From the NCBI GenBank assembly GCA_009602735.1, contig WELA01001485.1:62001-126000 (forward strand): 64,000 nucleotides of DNA. Direction: 5' to 3'. The DNA is from Mesotaenium endlicherianum. Taxonomy: Eukaryota > Streptophyta > Zygnematophyceae > Zygnematales > Mesotaeniaceae. A program made the translations under genes and the position numbers. Of this stretch, positions 48,041 to 57,478 are shown piece after piece (the stretch's first letter is position 1; every line of letters begins with the position of its first letter). The notes beneath the pieces were generated by a model, which did no database searches, had not been told where the DNA came from, and saw only the letters and a list, made by a program, of their open reading frames with translations.

Positions 48041-50935
48041 ATGAAAAAACTGCTTCTCCCTATTCTCATTCTTATGCTGGGAATGATGACCCAGGCCCAA
48101 TCGTTCTATGAAAAGACACCTGAAGCAGCGCGTTGGGTGAGAAAAAAGTTTCGCAAACTCTCAAAAGACCAGCGGATTGCCCAATTGATGATCATCAGGG
48201 CACATAGTAACCTGGGGCCCGATCATGTAGCGCAGGTGACCGAACTGATCAAAAAATACAATATAGGCGGACTCTGCTTTTTCCAGGGAGGGCCCATCAG
48301 GCAAGCACTCCTCACCAATTATTACCAGTCGATCGCCAAAACACCGTTGATGATAGCGATCGATGGGGAATGGGGACTTGGTATGCGACTCGACAGTGTA
48401 ACCAGTTTCCCGCGCCAGCTTATGATGGGTGCTGTACCTGATGCACAACTCATTTACCGGTTTGGCAATGCGGTAGGCGAACAATGCAAACGCATGGGCA
48501 TACAGGTCAATTATGCACCTGTAGTAGATATCAATAACAATCCCCAGAACCCGGTGATCAACGAGCGCAGTTTTGGTGAAGACAAATACAAAGTGGCGCT
48601 TTACGGCGTACAATACATGAAAGGCATGCAGGACAAGGGCGTGATGGCCTGCGCCAAACATTTCCCGGGTCATGGCGATGTGGCCGTTGACTCACACAAA
48701 GACCTGCCGGTGATCAACAAAACAAAGGCGCAACTCGATGAACTGGAGCTTTATCCGTTCCGTGAGCTCATCAAAGCGGGCGTGGGCAGCATGATGATCG
48801 CGCATCTTTCCATTCCTGCCATCGACACCACACCTAATTTACCCACTTCGCTTTCTGTAAAAAATGTTACCGGCCTGCTGCGCCAGGAACTGGGTTACCA
48901 GGGTATTTCTTTTACCGATGCGCTGGAAATGCAGGGCGTAGCTAAATTCTTTCCCAAAGGAGATGCTTCCGTGCTTTCCCTGATTGCCGGCAATGATATG
49001 CTTTGCCTGCCCGGCGATATTCCCGGCAGCATAGCCAAAGTAAAAGAAGCCATCAAAGCAGGGAAACTGAGTTGGGAAACCATCAATGCAAGGGTGAAAA
49101 AAGTATTGCTGGCGAAATACCACCTGGGATTGAACCATCTTTCTGCTATCGACACCACGCACCTGGTGGATGAGCTCAATCAACAAACCAACCAGCTCAG
49201 GCAAGAGATAGCAACCAATGCGCTTACGCTGCTGCGCAGAAACAATACCACACTCCTGCCCCTTCATGCAACAAAAGTTGCTTATGTGGGTATTGGAATT
49301 GTAAAGCCGAATGTATTTGCGGCAAGGCTGCAACAGGATTATCATGCCAACCTGTTTTTCTTCGATGAAAAGAATAATAACACCGCCGATATACTCCAGC
49401 AACTTTCGGGCTATGATGCAGTGGTGATGGGTTTGCACAATTACGGCCGCGTGCCCGCCAATGATTTCGGATTGAGCGCTGCTGCACGTGATTTCATCAG
49501 TCGCCTGCAACAATCCAACACCATCAGTTTTGTATTCGGTAATCCGTATGCACTCAAATACACAGCCAATGCGCAGAACCTCGTAGCCTGCTACGAGAAC
49601 GACGACATCACACAAAATGCAGCGGCCGATCTGTTGCAAGGGAAGATACAGGCAAAGGGAAAACTGCCCGTTACTGTAGACAGTCAACTTAAGTTTGGAG
49701 ACGGTATTGTATATCACAATTATTTTCCGCAGGTAAGTCCGGCTGCTGTTGGCATGCGCCAGGATGCGCTCGACCGGATAGACCGCATTGCCACCGATGC
49801 CATTGAAAAAGGCGCGGCACCCGGTTGTGTGGTGCTGGTAGCCAAAGATGGTAAACTGGTTTATTACAAAGCATTCGGTTATACCAGTTCCGATAAGCAA
49901 ACCCCCATGCGTACAGAAGATGTATTCGACCTGGCATCGGTAACGAAAGTATCGGCCACTACCGTTTCCATCATGAAGTTGTATGAAGAAGGGAAGATCA
50001 GCCTGGATAAGACATTGGGCGATTATCTTCCCTGGACAAGGGGTACGAATAAAGCAGGACTGAAGCTCAGTGATGTGTTATTGCACCAGGCCGGACTGGT
50101 ACCCTTCATTCCATTTTACAGGGAAGTGATTGATACGGTTACCGGTAAACCATTGCCGCAATATTTCAGTATCATCAAAGATGCACTACACCAATATCGC
50201 GTAGCAGAAAACCTGTTCCTGCGCAACGATTGGGAGGATACCCTGTATCATCGCATCCTGCAAAGCAAGCTCGGCGCACCGGGCACTTATGTGTACAGCG
50301 ACAACGATTTTATATTCCTGGGCAAGATCGTAGAGGCCGTTAGCGGTATGCCCCTGGATCAATATGCACGAACACATTTTTATCTGCCGTTGCAGATGAA
50401 CAGCACCACTTTCAAGCCGAGGGAAAGGATGCCTTTGCAGGTGATTGTGCCCACTGAAGAAGAACATCATTTCCGCATGCAACTGATCCATGGCGATGTA
50501 CACGATGAAGGGGCTGCTATGTTCGGCGGAGTGGCCGGGCATGCCGGGCTGTTCAGCAATGCCTACGACCTGGCGCAGTTGTACCAAATGTTGTTGAATG
50601 GCGGCGAACTCAATGGCACCCGCTTTTTTCAAAAAACAACGGTTGACCGCTTTACTGCTTATAACAGTACGGTAAGCCGGAGGGGACTGGGCTTTGATAA
50701 GCCCGAAAAAGACAATGCTACCCGCAAAGAGCCCTATCCTTCGGCGAGTGTTTCACCGGCTACATTCGGACATACAGGATTTACCGGCACTTGCGTTTGG
50801 GTAGATCCCAGGTATAACCTGGTATATATTTTCCTGTCCAACAGGGTCAACCCCACGCGCAATAACAACAAATTGAGCCAGTTAAATGTGCGTTCAAACA
50901 TCCAGGAAGCCATTTATCAAGCAATGATCCAATAA
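48041..50935 (+). CDS. GH3 (NagZ-like) beta-N-acetylglucosaminidase fused to a class C beta-lactamase-like serine hydrolase
   Basis: A 964-residue exported protein. The signal peptide covers the first 20 or so residues. The N-terminal half is glycoside hydrolase family 3 with the NagZ loop KHFPGHGDVAVDSH (206-219; H219 is the likely acid/base partner) and the nucleophile D293 in SFTDALEMQGV. A Rossmann-like GH3 C-terminal domain follows. The last 370 residues are a beta-lactamase/penicillin-binding-like domain with S633-x-x-K636 (SVTK), Y752 in YSD and HTG at 911-913. The fusion occurs in other Bacteroidota. The likely role is turnover of peptidoglycan fragments in the periplasm, sugar and peptide parts together. 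An upstream GTG at 48023 is rejected because the ATG at 48041 begins a clean signal peptide. Confidence 0.9.
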   Translation: MKKLLLPILILMLGMMTQAQSFYEKTPEAARWVRKKFRKLSKDQRIAQLMIIRAHSNLGPDHVAQVTELIKKYNIGGLCFFQGGPIRQALLTNYYQSIAKTPLMIAIDGEWGLGMRLDSVTSFPRQLMMGAVPDAQLIYRFGNAVGEQCKRMGIQVNYAPVVDINNNPQNPVINERSFGEDKYKVALYGVQYMKGMQDKGVMACAKHFPGHGDVAVDSHKDLPVINKTKAQLDELELYPFRELIKAGVGSMMIAHLSIPAIDTTPNLPTSLSVKNVTGLLRQELGYQGISFTDALEMQGVAKFFPKGDASVLSLIAGNDMLCLPGDIPGSIAKVKEAIKAGKLSWETINARVKKVLLAKYHLGLNHLSAIDTTHLVDELNQQTNQLRQEIATNALTLLRRNNTTLLPLHATKVAYVGIGIVKPNVFAARLQQDYHANLFFFDEKNNNTADILQQLSGYDAVVMGLHNYGRVPANDFGLSAAARDFISRLQQSNTISFVFGNPYALKYTANAQNLVACYENDDITQNAAADLLQGKIQAKGKLPVTVDSQLKFGDGIVYHNYFPQVSPAAVGMRQDALDRIDRIATDAIEKGAAPGCVVLVAKDGKLVYYKAFGYTSSDKQTPMRTEDVFDLASVTKVSATTVSIMKLYEEGKISLDKTLGDYLPWTRGTNKAGLKLSDVLLHQAGLVPFIPFYREVIDTVTGKPLPQYFSIIKDALHQYRVAENLFLRNDWEDTLYHRILQSKLGAPGTYVYSDNDFIFLGKIVEAVSGMPLDQYARTHFYLPLQMNSTTFKPRERMPLQVIVPTEEEHHFRMQLIHGDVHDEGAAMFGGVAGHAGLFSNAYDLAQLYQMLLNGGELNGTRFFQKTTVDRFTAYNSTVSRRGLGFDKPEKDNATRKEPYPSASVSPATFGHTGFTGTCVWVDPRYNLVYIFLSNRVNPTRNNNKLSQLNVRSNIQEAIYQAMIQ

Positions 50936-50986
50936 GCAATAACAAATAGTAACTTCGTATATATCAACCCTTAATCTCTATCCTAT

Positions 50987-52717
50987 ATGAAGTTACTTGT
51001 CCGCTACGCCGTAGCCGCCGTATTATTGGTGGCCGTTCTTTCGTCTTGTAAGAACCGTACACCCCAGCAAGCCAAACTAATTCCCAAAACTGCAGCTGTT
51101 GTTTTGGTACTGGATGCCAAAGCTATGCAGGATAAACTGCAGAAAGGAGGCTTGAGCGTCGATTCATTATTCGAGAATTTCTTTCGTCGCGATAAAGACG
51201 ATTCGGCTCACAAAGCCAAGATCAATGATTTGCGCAACAATGCCGGCATCAACTGGAACAGCCAGTTGTATTTTTTTGTCAGTAACAAACCAGGTAAGAG
51301 CGCCCAGGAATCCATCAATGTATTCAATGTAATGGGTAGTCTTAATGATCCTTCCAAATTCGAAGCATTCCTGAAAAAACAGAATGACCTGAAAAACAAA
51401 GAGATCAAAAAAGAGAATGGCTATTCTTACCTGCTGGCAGATGATGGCGTTGTGCTATCGTGGAACGACCGGTACCTAATGGCCACCATTTATAACCAAA
51501 ATGCCAGACCCGTTTACGATTCGGTTTCAGGCAGCTTTAAAAAACCAGAAACAGGTAACATCGCTGAGAATGCAAAAGCAGAAGTCAATAGTTATTATAC
51601 ATTGAAAGAAGAAGAATCCTTGGCCAGCGTGCCTTTGTTTACCGATCTTTTCAAAGAAAAGGCAGACGGTTATGCTTTCACCAGCTCCAACAGCTACCTG
51701 GGTATGCTCAGTATGATGCCCTTTCAGTTGCCCAAGCTGGAAGACTTTGTAAAAGACAACTATTCCGTCTCCACCCTCAATTTTGAAGACGGAAAAATAC
51801 TGGCGAAAACAACCAGTTACCCCAATGAATTACTCACCGCTTTGTGTAAACAGTTTCCCAGTCCGGCGGTTAACCTTTCACTGATCGATCATTTTCCTTC
51901 ACAGCACATCAATGGCTTCCTTCTTTTTGCTTTCAACCCGGATATTATCGGAGGGTTGCTGAAGCAGATGGAAGTGGAAGGAATGGCAAATAACCTTTTG
52001 CAGAAATCGGGGATCTCCACGGAAGATTTTTATAAAGCCATGAAAGGCGATGTGGCCATTGTGCTTTCAGACATTGGCCTGAAGCAACCCGAGCCGCAAA
52101 ATAAAACCGACGAACTGAGTATGGTACGCAGCAAGCCTACTTACAAAATGATCGTCAATATTCCTGTAGGTAATCAAGCCAACTTTTTCAAGCTCATGGA
52201 TCAGGCTGCGCAATCGGGCGTGGTTACCAAACAGGGCAATATATACAAAGGAGGCGGTCTCCTGTCTGCCTTTGGTTTATATATTCAGGGCGATGCAAAG
52301 AACCTGATCCTTGCCAGCGATTCGTTGACCTATGTACAATACATGGCAGGCGCCAGTAGAGCAGCCATCGATCCGGAGGTAACCAACAGGTTTAAAGACA
52401 AAACAAGTTGTTTTTATTTTGATATAGCACGAACCATTGGCGATTTATCTACCAACGATTCATCTTCTAATTACCGCCAGTCGATGAACACGGCGAAAGC
52501 AACTTTCAAAGACGTTGTTGTAACTGCTGGTCCTTTCAATGGCAAATCGTCCAACGCTGTTTTTGAGGTTCGCCTGCAGAACGAAAAGCAGAACAGCTTA
52601 GTTACGCTTACGAGCCTGCTCACCGATGTAGCAGTAGATATGCGGGCACAAGCTAAAAAGGAAAGAGCGCTGGAGGTTTTTCCCGGAGGTGTACCTGCCA
52701 TTATTCATACCAATTAA
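50987..52717 (+). CDS. DUF4836 lipoprotein
   Basis: A 576-residue lipoprotein with lipobox LSSC at about residue 21. The body matches the DUF4836 pattern known from Bacteroidota: IPKTAAVVLVLDAKAMQDKL near the N-terminus, LYFFVSNKPGKSAQESINVF, and a repeat-like second half (GDVAIVLSDIGLKQPEPQN, FYFDIARTIGDLST). Two similar halves are likely. The function is unknown. It lies 51 bases after the GH3 fusion gene and 30 bases before the ABC transporter pair, possibly in one transcript. Confidence 0.8.
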   Translation: MKLLVRYAVAAVLLVAVLSSCKNRTPQQAKLIPKTAAVVLVLDAKAMQDKLQKGGLSVDSLFENFFRRDKDDSAHKAKINDLRNNAGINWNSQLYFFVSNKPGKSAQESINVFNVMGSLNDPSKFEAFLKKQNDLKNKEIKKENGYSYLLADDGVVLSWNDRYLMATIYNQNARPVYDSVSGSFKKPETGNIAENAKAEVNSYYTLKEEESLASVPLFTDLFKEKADGYAFTSSNSYLGMLSMMPFQLPKLEDFVKDNYSVSTLNFEDGKILAKTTSYPNELLTALCKQFPSPAVNLSLIDHFPSQHINGFLLFAFNPDIIGGLLKQMEVEGMANNLLQKSGISTEDFYKAMKGDVAIVLSDIGLKQPEPQNKTDELSMVRSKPTYKMIVNIPVGNQANFFKLMDQAAQSGVVTKQGNIYKGGGLLSAFGLYIQGDAKNLILASDSLTYVQYMAGASRAAIDPEVTNRFKDKTSCFYFDIARTIGDLSTNDSSSNYRQSMNTAKATFKDVVVTAGPFNGKSSNAVFEVRLQNEKQNSLVTLTSLLTDVAVDMRAQAKKERALEVFPGGVPAIIHTN

Positions 52718-52747
52718 TCCCCGCTTTCTAATATCCAAATCGTAGCT

Positions 52748-53395
52748 ATGGACATTGTGATGCAACAGGTGCTTCCGCTTCCGTTGAAAGATAAATTGCT
52801 CAAAAAGCCTTCCGATGTCTGGAATACCAGTCGTGTTTTCGGTCAGGGAAAATGGATCAAAATAAAAGCGCCAAGCGGTACAGGCAAAACCACATTGGTG
52901 CACATGCTGTACAGGCTTCGCCATGATTATGAGGGGCGCATATCCTGGGGCGATCATTTGCTTACTTCCATTACGGCAGCCGGGCTGGCATCATTGCGCC
53001 AACAGAAGATCAGCATTGTTTTCCAGGACCTGCGGCTGTTTCCTCATCTTACTGCACGCGAAAACATAGAACTCAAACGGGTATTGCAAACGCCCTATTA
53101 CAATACTGAAATGATTGATGAGATGGCAGAAGAATTGGGCATCACGCATATCCTGCACCAACGTGCCGGCCTGTGCAGTTATGGCGAGCAACAACGGGTA
53201 GCTATCATCCGGTCATTGATGCAGCCTTTTGAATGGCTGATCATGGATGAACCGTTCAGTCACCTCGATAGAGCCAACACCGCCAAAGCGGTTGCATTGA
53301 TCGCGAGGGAATGCAGTAAAAGAAAAGCGGGAATGGTCATCACGGATCTCGACGAAGACCAGCATTTCGCTTATACAGATGAACTCACTTTATAA
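52748..53395 (+). CDS. ABC transporter ATP-binding protein (MacB/LolD/FtsE type)
   Basis: A 215-residue nucleotide-binding protein. Walker A is APSGTGKTT (41-49), the Q-loop is IVFQDLRLF, the signature is the variant LCSYGEQQR instead of LSGGQQQR, and Walker B is LIMDEPFSHLD. The signature has Y for the second conserved Gly region, so it is a less usual member, but the ATPase core is complete. It is paired directly with the permease at 53396, the layout of type VII (MacB-like) mechanotransmitters that do not move substrate through the membrane but pull on lipoproteins or peptides. Confidence 0.88.
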   Translation: MDIVMQQVLPLPLKDKLLKKPSDVWNTSRVFGQGKWIKIKAPSGTGKTTLVHMLYRLRHDYEGRISWGDHLLTSITAAGLASLRQQKISIVFQDLRLFPHLTARENIELKRVLQTPYYNTEMIDEMAEELGITHILHQRAGLCSYGEQQRVAIIRSLMQPFEWLIMDEPFSHLDRANTAKAVALIARECSKRKAGMVITDLDEDQHFAYTDELTL

Positions 53396-54607
53396 ATGAC
53401 AGGGCATCACATGGACCAGTTGAACCATCTTTTAACCAAACTCATTCGATCTGGTGCAGGCCGTTCCCGTTTTGTGATGGCCATCCTGGGTTTGTCTATC
53501 GCCATGGTATTGATACTGGCTGCTGTGCAGATACAGGTGAACTATAACGAGTTGTTGCATGGCAAGCGTAACCAGGACAGTGTGGCTAATTTCCTGGTGG
53601 TGAACAAACTGCTCACCGATCGAAATATTGGCGCTACTGCACTTACCGGCAATGAGATCAATGACCTGAAGCGGCAGCCCTTCGTGCAATCAATAGGGTT
53701 ATTAACGCCCAGTCGTTTCAAAGCATCTATTCAAAGCAATAGCGATCGATTTCCTTTCTTTACTGAAATCGCTTTTGAAAGCGTACCCAATGAATTCATT
53801 GATGTTACGAATAAAGATTGGCGATGGGATGAAGGATCGAATTTTGTTCCGGTGATTGTGCCCAATATGTTCCTTGATTTTTACAATTTCCAATTTTCAT
53901 TTTCTCAGAACCTGCCACAATTGACACGTGAAGTAGTGAAAATGATTGTTTTCAGGATCAATGTTTATGGGCCCAACGGCATCACCACTTTTAACGGAAG
54001 GGTGGTAGGGTTCAGCGACCGGGTCTCTTCTTTGTTGGTACCACAGGAATTCATGGACTGGGCAAACCAACGGATGGCCGGCGCGGGGGAAGCTAAACCG
54101 TCGAGGGTTATTATCCGAACGGCCGATCCTGGTAATCCGGCACTGGTGCAATATCTCAGGGGACGCGGACTGAGTACTGATGCCGACAAAACACGTTTCA
54201 GCCGTTACCGGCAGGTAGTGGATGTAGTAGTTAATATTTCAGGGGTAACCGGGCTCGTGATGCTGTTATTCGCATTACTCATATTTACGCTCTTTATACA
54301 GCTGACCATCGCTTCCTGCAGTCGGGAAATCATGTTGTTGATCACCCTGGGAGCAGCACCCAGGCAATTAGAACAGTTCCTGATGGGCCGGTTCTTCCCC
54401 CAAAATATAGGGATAGTCGTAGCGGCTCTTAGTTTGATAACTGTTTTTCAGCACATTACATATTTGTATTTGAAAAAAATGCATATATTCATCAGTCCGT
54501 GGATTTCGGTGTACACAGCGACAATAGCTCTTATTTTATTGATAATCATTTGGTTAGTGAATCGGAGCAGCATCCGGAAACATATCAGGAAAACAGGTCT
54601 TGAATAA
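53396..54607 (+). CDS. FtsX/MacB-like ABC permease
   Basis: A 403-residue membrane protein with one N-terminal helix (about 30-48), a large periplasmic domain (about 50-270), and three C-terminal helices, the MacB/FtsX/LolC layout. The line SCSREIMLLITLGAAPRQLEQFL is the typical coupling helix that contacts the ATPase. It begins directly at the ATPase stop codon (TAA then ATG), so it is translationally coupled. An internal ATG at 53411 is an alternative start. With the ATPase it forms one transporter of unknown cargo; no MacA or lipoprotein partner is adjacent. A tandem hairpin at 54653 ends the unit. Confidence 0.82.
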   Translation: MTGHHMDQLNHLLTKLIRSGAGRSRFVMAILGLSIAMVLILAAVQIQVNYNELLHGKRNQDSVANFLVVNKLLTDRNIGATALTGNEINDLKRQPFVQSIGLLTPSRFKASIQSNSDRFPFFTEIAFESVPNEFIDVTNKDWRWDEGSNFVPVIVPNMFLDFYNFQFSFSQNLPQLTREVVKMIVFRINVYGPNGITTFNGRVVGFSDRVSSLLVPQEFMDWANQRMAGAGEAKPSRVIIRTADPGNPALVQYLRGRGLSTDADKTRFSRYRQVVDVVVNISGVTGLVMLLFALLIFTLFIQLTIASCSREIMLLITLGAAPRQLEQFLMGRFFPQNIGIVVAALSLITVFQHITYLYLKKMHIFISPWISVYTATIALILLIIIWLVNRSSIRKHIRKTGLE

Positions 54608-54652
54608 ATGCGGGGTGGGTTTTCCACAGTTTGGGGATAATTTTGCGGAAAA

Positions 54653-54698
54653 CACGGTTAAAAAAACCGTGAAAACACCGGCAAAATTCGGTGTTTTT
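54653..54698 (+). terminator. Two hairpins in series, the second with a T-run, after the ABC permease
   Basis: First hairpin CACGGTT-AAAAA-AACCGTG; second AAAACACCG-GCAAAATT-CGGTGTTTT followed by T. The second is a good terminator. The rest of the 280-base gap to 54888 is A/T-rich and shows no clear gene or promoter. Confidence 0.82.
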
Positions 54699-54887
54699 AA
54701 ATTAAAAGGCTGACTATTTCTTCCGAGTTTTGTAGCACCCGTAAATACATCTTGTTGGTTTTAAGTGTCATTGGGCCGTATTTCCGTAAAACTTATTATT
54801 CGCTTAATCCAATACCTATATTTAACCGAATAGGTTTTATATACTTTTAATCATCCTTGACATAACCGAAACCTAAAACTTTTTTAG

Positions 54888-55370
54888 ATGAAAAAGATTA
54901 ACTTAACGAGCGGCTTTTTAATGCTCGCCGTGGTTGCTACACTCTTTGTAGCTTGCCAGAAAGAGCAAAACGGCACTTCTACACAGAACGGGACTGCTGC
55001 TTCAAAGGCAAATGAATCTGCTATCGGCGTAGCCGTCAACGGTTCAGATGTAGTAGGTTTCATCAGCGGAGATGCTGCGAAACAAATGCATGATGCCTAT
55101 GTACAGGCATACCCTAACAGTACTCAGTACGTTGTTTTCAAGATCAAGGACCTGCAAGGCTTCCTTCAGGTATTGAAAAGCAAGTACCAATCCGACAATG
55201 TGTATGTAAATTTTGGAGTTTACAATGCACAAACAGCTACCAGCCCTTCCAACGTTGGAAAAACAACCGTTTATTTTTCTGGTGATGATAATAGGGCCAG
55301 TAACGGTAACGTACAAAGCGATGCTACTGCTCCAGACGCTTTTTTAAATCACGGTAGTATTTGGCCATAA
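54888..55370 (+). CDS. Small lipoprotein of unknown function
   Basis: A 160-residue lipoprotein, lipobox FVAC near residue 23. The mature part has a Ser/Thr/Asn-rich linker and then a compact domain with FISGDAAKQMHDAYVQAYPN and a repeated-strand look (TTVYFSGDDNRAS). I do not recognise the family. Being first in a group with a membrane protein, kinase and regulator, it could be an envelope sensor or a regulated target, but this is only context. Confidence 0.65.
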   Translation: MKKINLTSGFLMLAVVATLFVACQKEQNGTSTQNGTAASKANESAIGVAVNGSDVVGFISGDAAKQMHDAYVQAYPNSTQYVVFKIKDLQGFLQVLKSKYQSDNVYVNFGVYNAQTATSPSNVGKTTVYFSGDDNRASNGNVQSDATAPDAFLNHGSIWP

Positions 55371-55409
55371 GCTGTCTTAAAACAAGGTTGTAGAGGGGGT
55401 CATCGTTAT

Positions 55410-56075
55410 ATGTTTCAGGCTACATTACACATTTACATACAGGCTATTAGTCTGCTCATAGCGATATTCCTTTACAGGAGAATTAAATCAACGAGTTTAG
55501 TATATTTTATCCCTTTTCTATCCATCACTGTCCTGGTTGAAATCATCGGATATTGGTGTATAGTAAAAGGGATAAAAAATTATTGGATATACAACATCTT
55601 TACAACCCTTGAGTTCTGCTTTTATTCCTATATCTTTTATCAAAATCTTCGGAAAAAGCTATTCAAACAAATAGTTGCCTGGTTTGTGCCACTTTACACG
55701 ATTGCAGTAGCAGCTAACCTGATCTTCCTGCAAGGCACTCAGAGTTTTCATACTTATACATTCCTGCTTGGGTCTTTTTTTATCGTTGTATTTTGCTGTT
55801 TCTTCTTTTTTGAAACCATTCAGCCGGAAACCATCAGTTTAAAGCTTTCACAACAACCTTTCTTTTGGGTATGCACTGGGCTTTTGGTTTACTACCTTGG
55901 TTCGGTTATTATTAATGCATTGTTTGAGTATCTTCGGTCTAATGATCTGCAACAGGAGGGCAAGAAAATTTATGGCACCATTAACCGGAGTTTAATCCTA
56001 ATTTTGTACACTTCATTCAGTGTCTCATTTTTTCTATGCCGAAACAACAGGAAGACATACTCATCACCATCGTAA
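55410..56075 (+). CDS. Seven-helix membrane protein, upstream of the histidine kinase
   Basis: A 221-residue protein with about seven hydrophobic helices and few charged loops. The family is not recognised beyond its general shape. Its last 40 bases overlap the start of the kinase gene (56036), so the two are co-translated and may function together as sensor and transmitter. The kinase itself has only a single N-terminal helix and no periplasmic domain, which fits the idea that this protein carries the sensing part. Confidence 0.7.
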   Translation: MFQATLHIYIQAISLLIAIFLYRRIKSTSLVYFIPFLSITVLVEIIGYWCIVKGIKNYWIYNIFTTLEFCFYSYIFYQNLRKKLFKQIVAWFVPLYTIAVAANLIFLQGTQSFHTYTFLLGSFFIVVFCCFFFFETIQPETISLKLSQQPFFWVCTGLLVYYLGSVIINALFEYLRSNDLQQEGKKIYGTINRSLILILYTSFSVSFFLCRNNRKTYSSPS

Positions 56076-56827
56076 TTGCTTCCGTATTCCTGGTATTGAT
56101 CGGTTTTTTCCTTTTACTCATTGTGTTCATCTTCTTGCGTCGCCAGCGAAAATTCCAGCAGGAGCGGGATGAAATGAAAAACCGTTTTGATCAGACCATT
56201 CTGAAAACCCAATTGGAAATACAGGAGCAGACTTTCAGCCATATCAGTCAGGAGATACACGATAACATTGGTCAGGTATTGAGCCTGGTAAGATTGAATC
56301 TCAGTACCTTCATGGAAGAGGTTTCTGAAGAGAAATTCGAACATACCGACCAGCTACTGGGAAAAGCCATCAAAGACCTCCGCGATCTGAGTCATAACCT
56401 GCAGTCCAACAGGATCAACGATATCGGAATTCTGGAGTCTATTCGCCAATTAATGGCTACCTTGCAGAAGACGGGTCGCTATACTACCAGCCTGGAAATT
56501 GCCGATAGCTTTGCAGGAGTAAACAAAGACACAGACCTGATCCTGTTTAGGATGATACAGGAAATCATCAACAACATCATCAAGCACGCTTCTGCTTCGG
56601 CTATTGATATCAAGATTGAAAGCGATCCCAGCAATATAAAGATAGTGGTCACAGACAATGGAACGGGATTTGACACGGAAAAGTTGAAAAAAACGGGGCA
56701 TGGTATTGGTTTACAGAATATTTTTAACAGAGCAAAGATGATTCACGCAACCGTTGACATCCAAAGTAACCCGGGTCACGGCACTGCCATTACCTTACAG
56801 ATTAAACCCAATAGGCCTTTATTATGA
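56036..56827 (+). CDS. Sensor histidine kinase, HisKA_3/NarL-type
   Basis: A 263-residue kinase. One transmembrane stretch at 8-34, a coiled-coil helix, then the HisKA_3 dimerisation motif with phospho-acceptor H75 in SQEIHDNIGQ. The HATPase_c domain has the N box (IIQEIINNIIKHASA), G1 box (VVTDNGTGFD) and G2 box (GHGIGLQNIFNRAKMI), so the ATP site is complete. It overlaps the regulator gene by 4 bases. The sensor signal is unknown; without an extracytoplasmic domain it probably depends on the membrane protein encoded just before it. Confidence 0.93.
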   Translation: MPKQQEDILITIVIASVFLVLIGFFLLLIVFIFLRRQRKFQQERDEMKNRFDQTILKTQLEIQEQTFSHISQEIHDNIGQVLSLVRLNLSTFMEEVSEEKFEHTDQLLGKAIKDLRDLSHNLQSNRINDIGILESIRQLMATLQKTGRYTTSLEIADSFAGVNKDTDLILFRMIQEIINNIIKHASASAIDIKIESDPSNIKIVVTDNGTGFDTEKLKKTGHGIGLQNIFNRAKMIHATVDIQSNPGHGTAITLQIKPNRPLL

Positions 56828-57471
56828 CGCTTGTTGCATTAGTAGACGATCACGAATTACTCCGATCAGGGCTTGCAGCCATCATCAATTCATTTGATGG
56901 CTATAAGGTGGTGATGCAAGCAGGCAATGGTAAAGAATTCATTGACCAGTTGAACTATGAAGCCCCGCCCGATATTGTACTGCTCGATATCACCATGCCT
57001 GTCATGGATGGCTTTGAAACCGCTGAATGGATCAAGAAAAGCCTCTCTTCCACACGCGTACTTGTATTGAGCATGCTTGAAAACGATATCGCCATTATTC
57101 GTATGATGAAAAATGGCGCGAGGGGTTACTTGCTAAAAGACAGTAAGCCCAAAATATTCAAACAGGCTCTTGATAATATCCGGGACACCGGCTATTTCAT
57201 CAATGAACTGATCAGTGATAAACTGATGAACTATATCAGCAATGGCAATTCATTTGCCGTTAATGCACCCTTTGGCTCTCTCTCAGACAATGAAGTACAT
57301 TTTCTGCGACTCATCTGTTCAGATAAAACCTATAAAGAAATCGCCGAAGAGATGTGTGTAAGCCCCAGAACGATTGACAGCTATCGCGACAACCTGTTCA
57401 AAAAATTAGACATCAAGACAAGGGTGGGCCTGGCTATTTTTGCCATGAAGCACAACCTGGTTGAAATGTGA
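56824..57471 (+). CDS. LuxR/NarL-family response regulator
   Basis: A 215-residue regulator paired with the kinase. Receiver domain residues are present: D8/D9, phospho-acceptor D55 in LLDITMPVMDG, and K105 in YLLKD. The C-terminal LuxR-type helix-turn-helix begins LSDNEVHFLRLICSDKTYKE and includes CVSPRTIDSYRDNLFKKLD. It ends 7 bases from the convergent bacteriocin transporter gene, so the two transcripts end back to back with no visible terminator between them. Confidence 0.93.
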   Translation: MTLVALVDDHELLRSGLAAIINSFDGYKVVMQAGNGKEFIDQLNYEAPPDIVLLDITMPVMDGFETAEWIKKSLSSTRVLVLSMLENDIAIIRMMKNGARGYLLKDSKPKIFKQALDNIRDTGYFINELISDKLMNYISNGNSFAVNAPFGSLSDNEVHFLRLICSDKTYKEIAEEMCVSPRTIDSYRDNLFKKLDIKTRVGLAIFAMKHNLVEM

Positions 57472-57478
57472 TCATCCG

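Noticed and set aside
48839-49900. Long minus-strand open frame inside the GH3 fusion gene
   Set aside because: The opposite strand has intact catalytic motifs; this one shows none and has no plausible start context.
54888-57471. Kinase/regulator operon as the quorum-sensing part of the peptide locus
   Set aside because: Only proximity supports it: the kinase lacks a peptide-receptor domain and no shared operator was found, so it is reported as an open question rather than a feature call.
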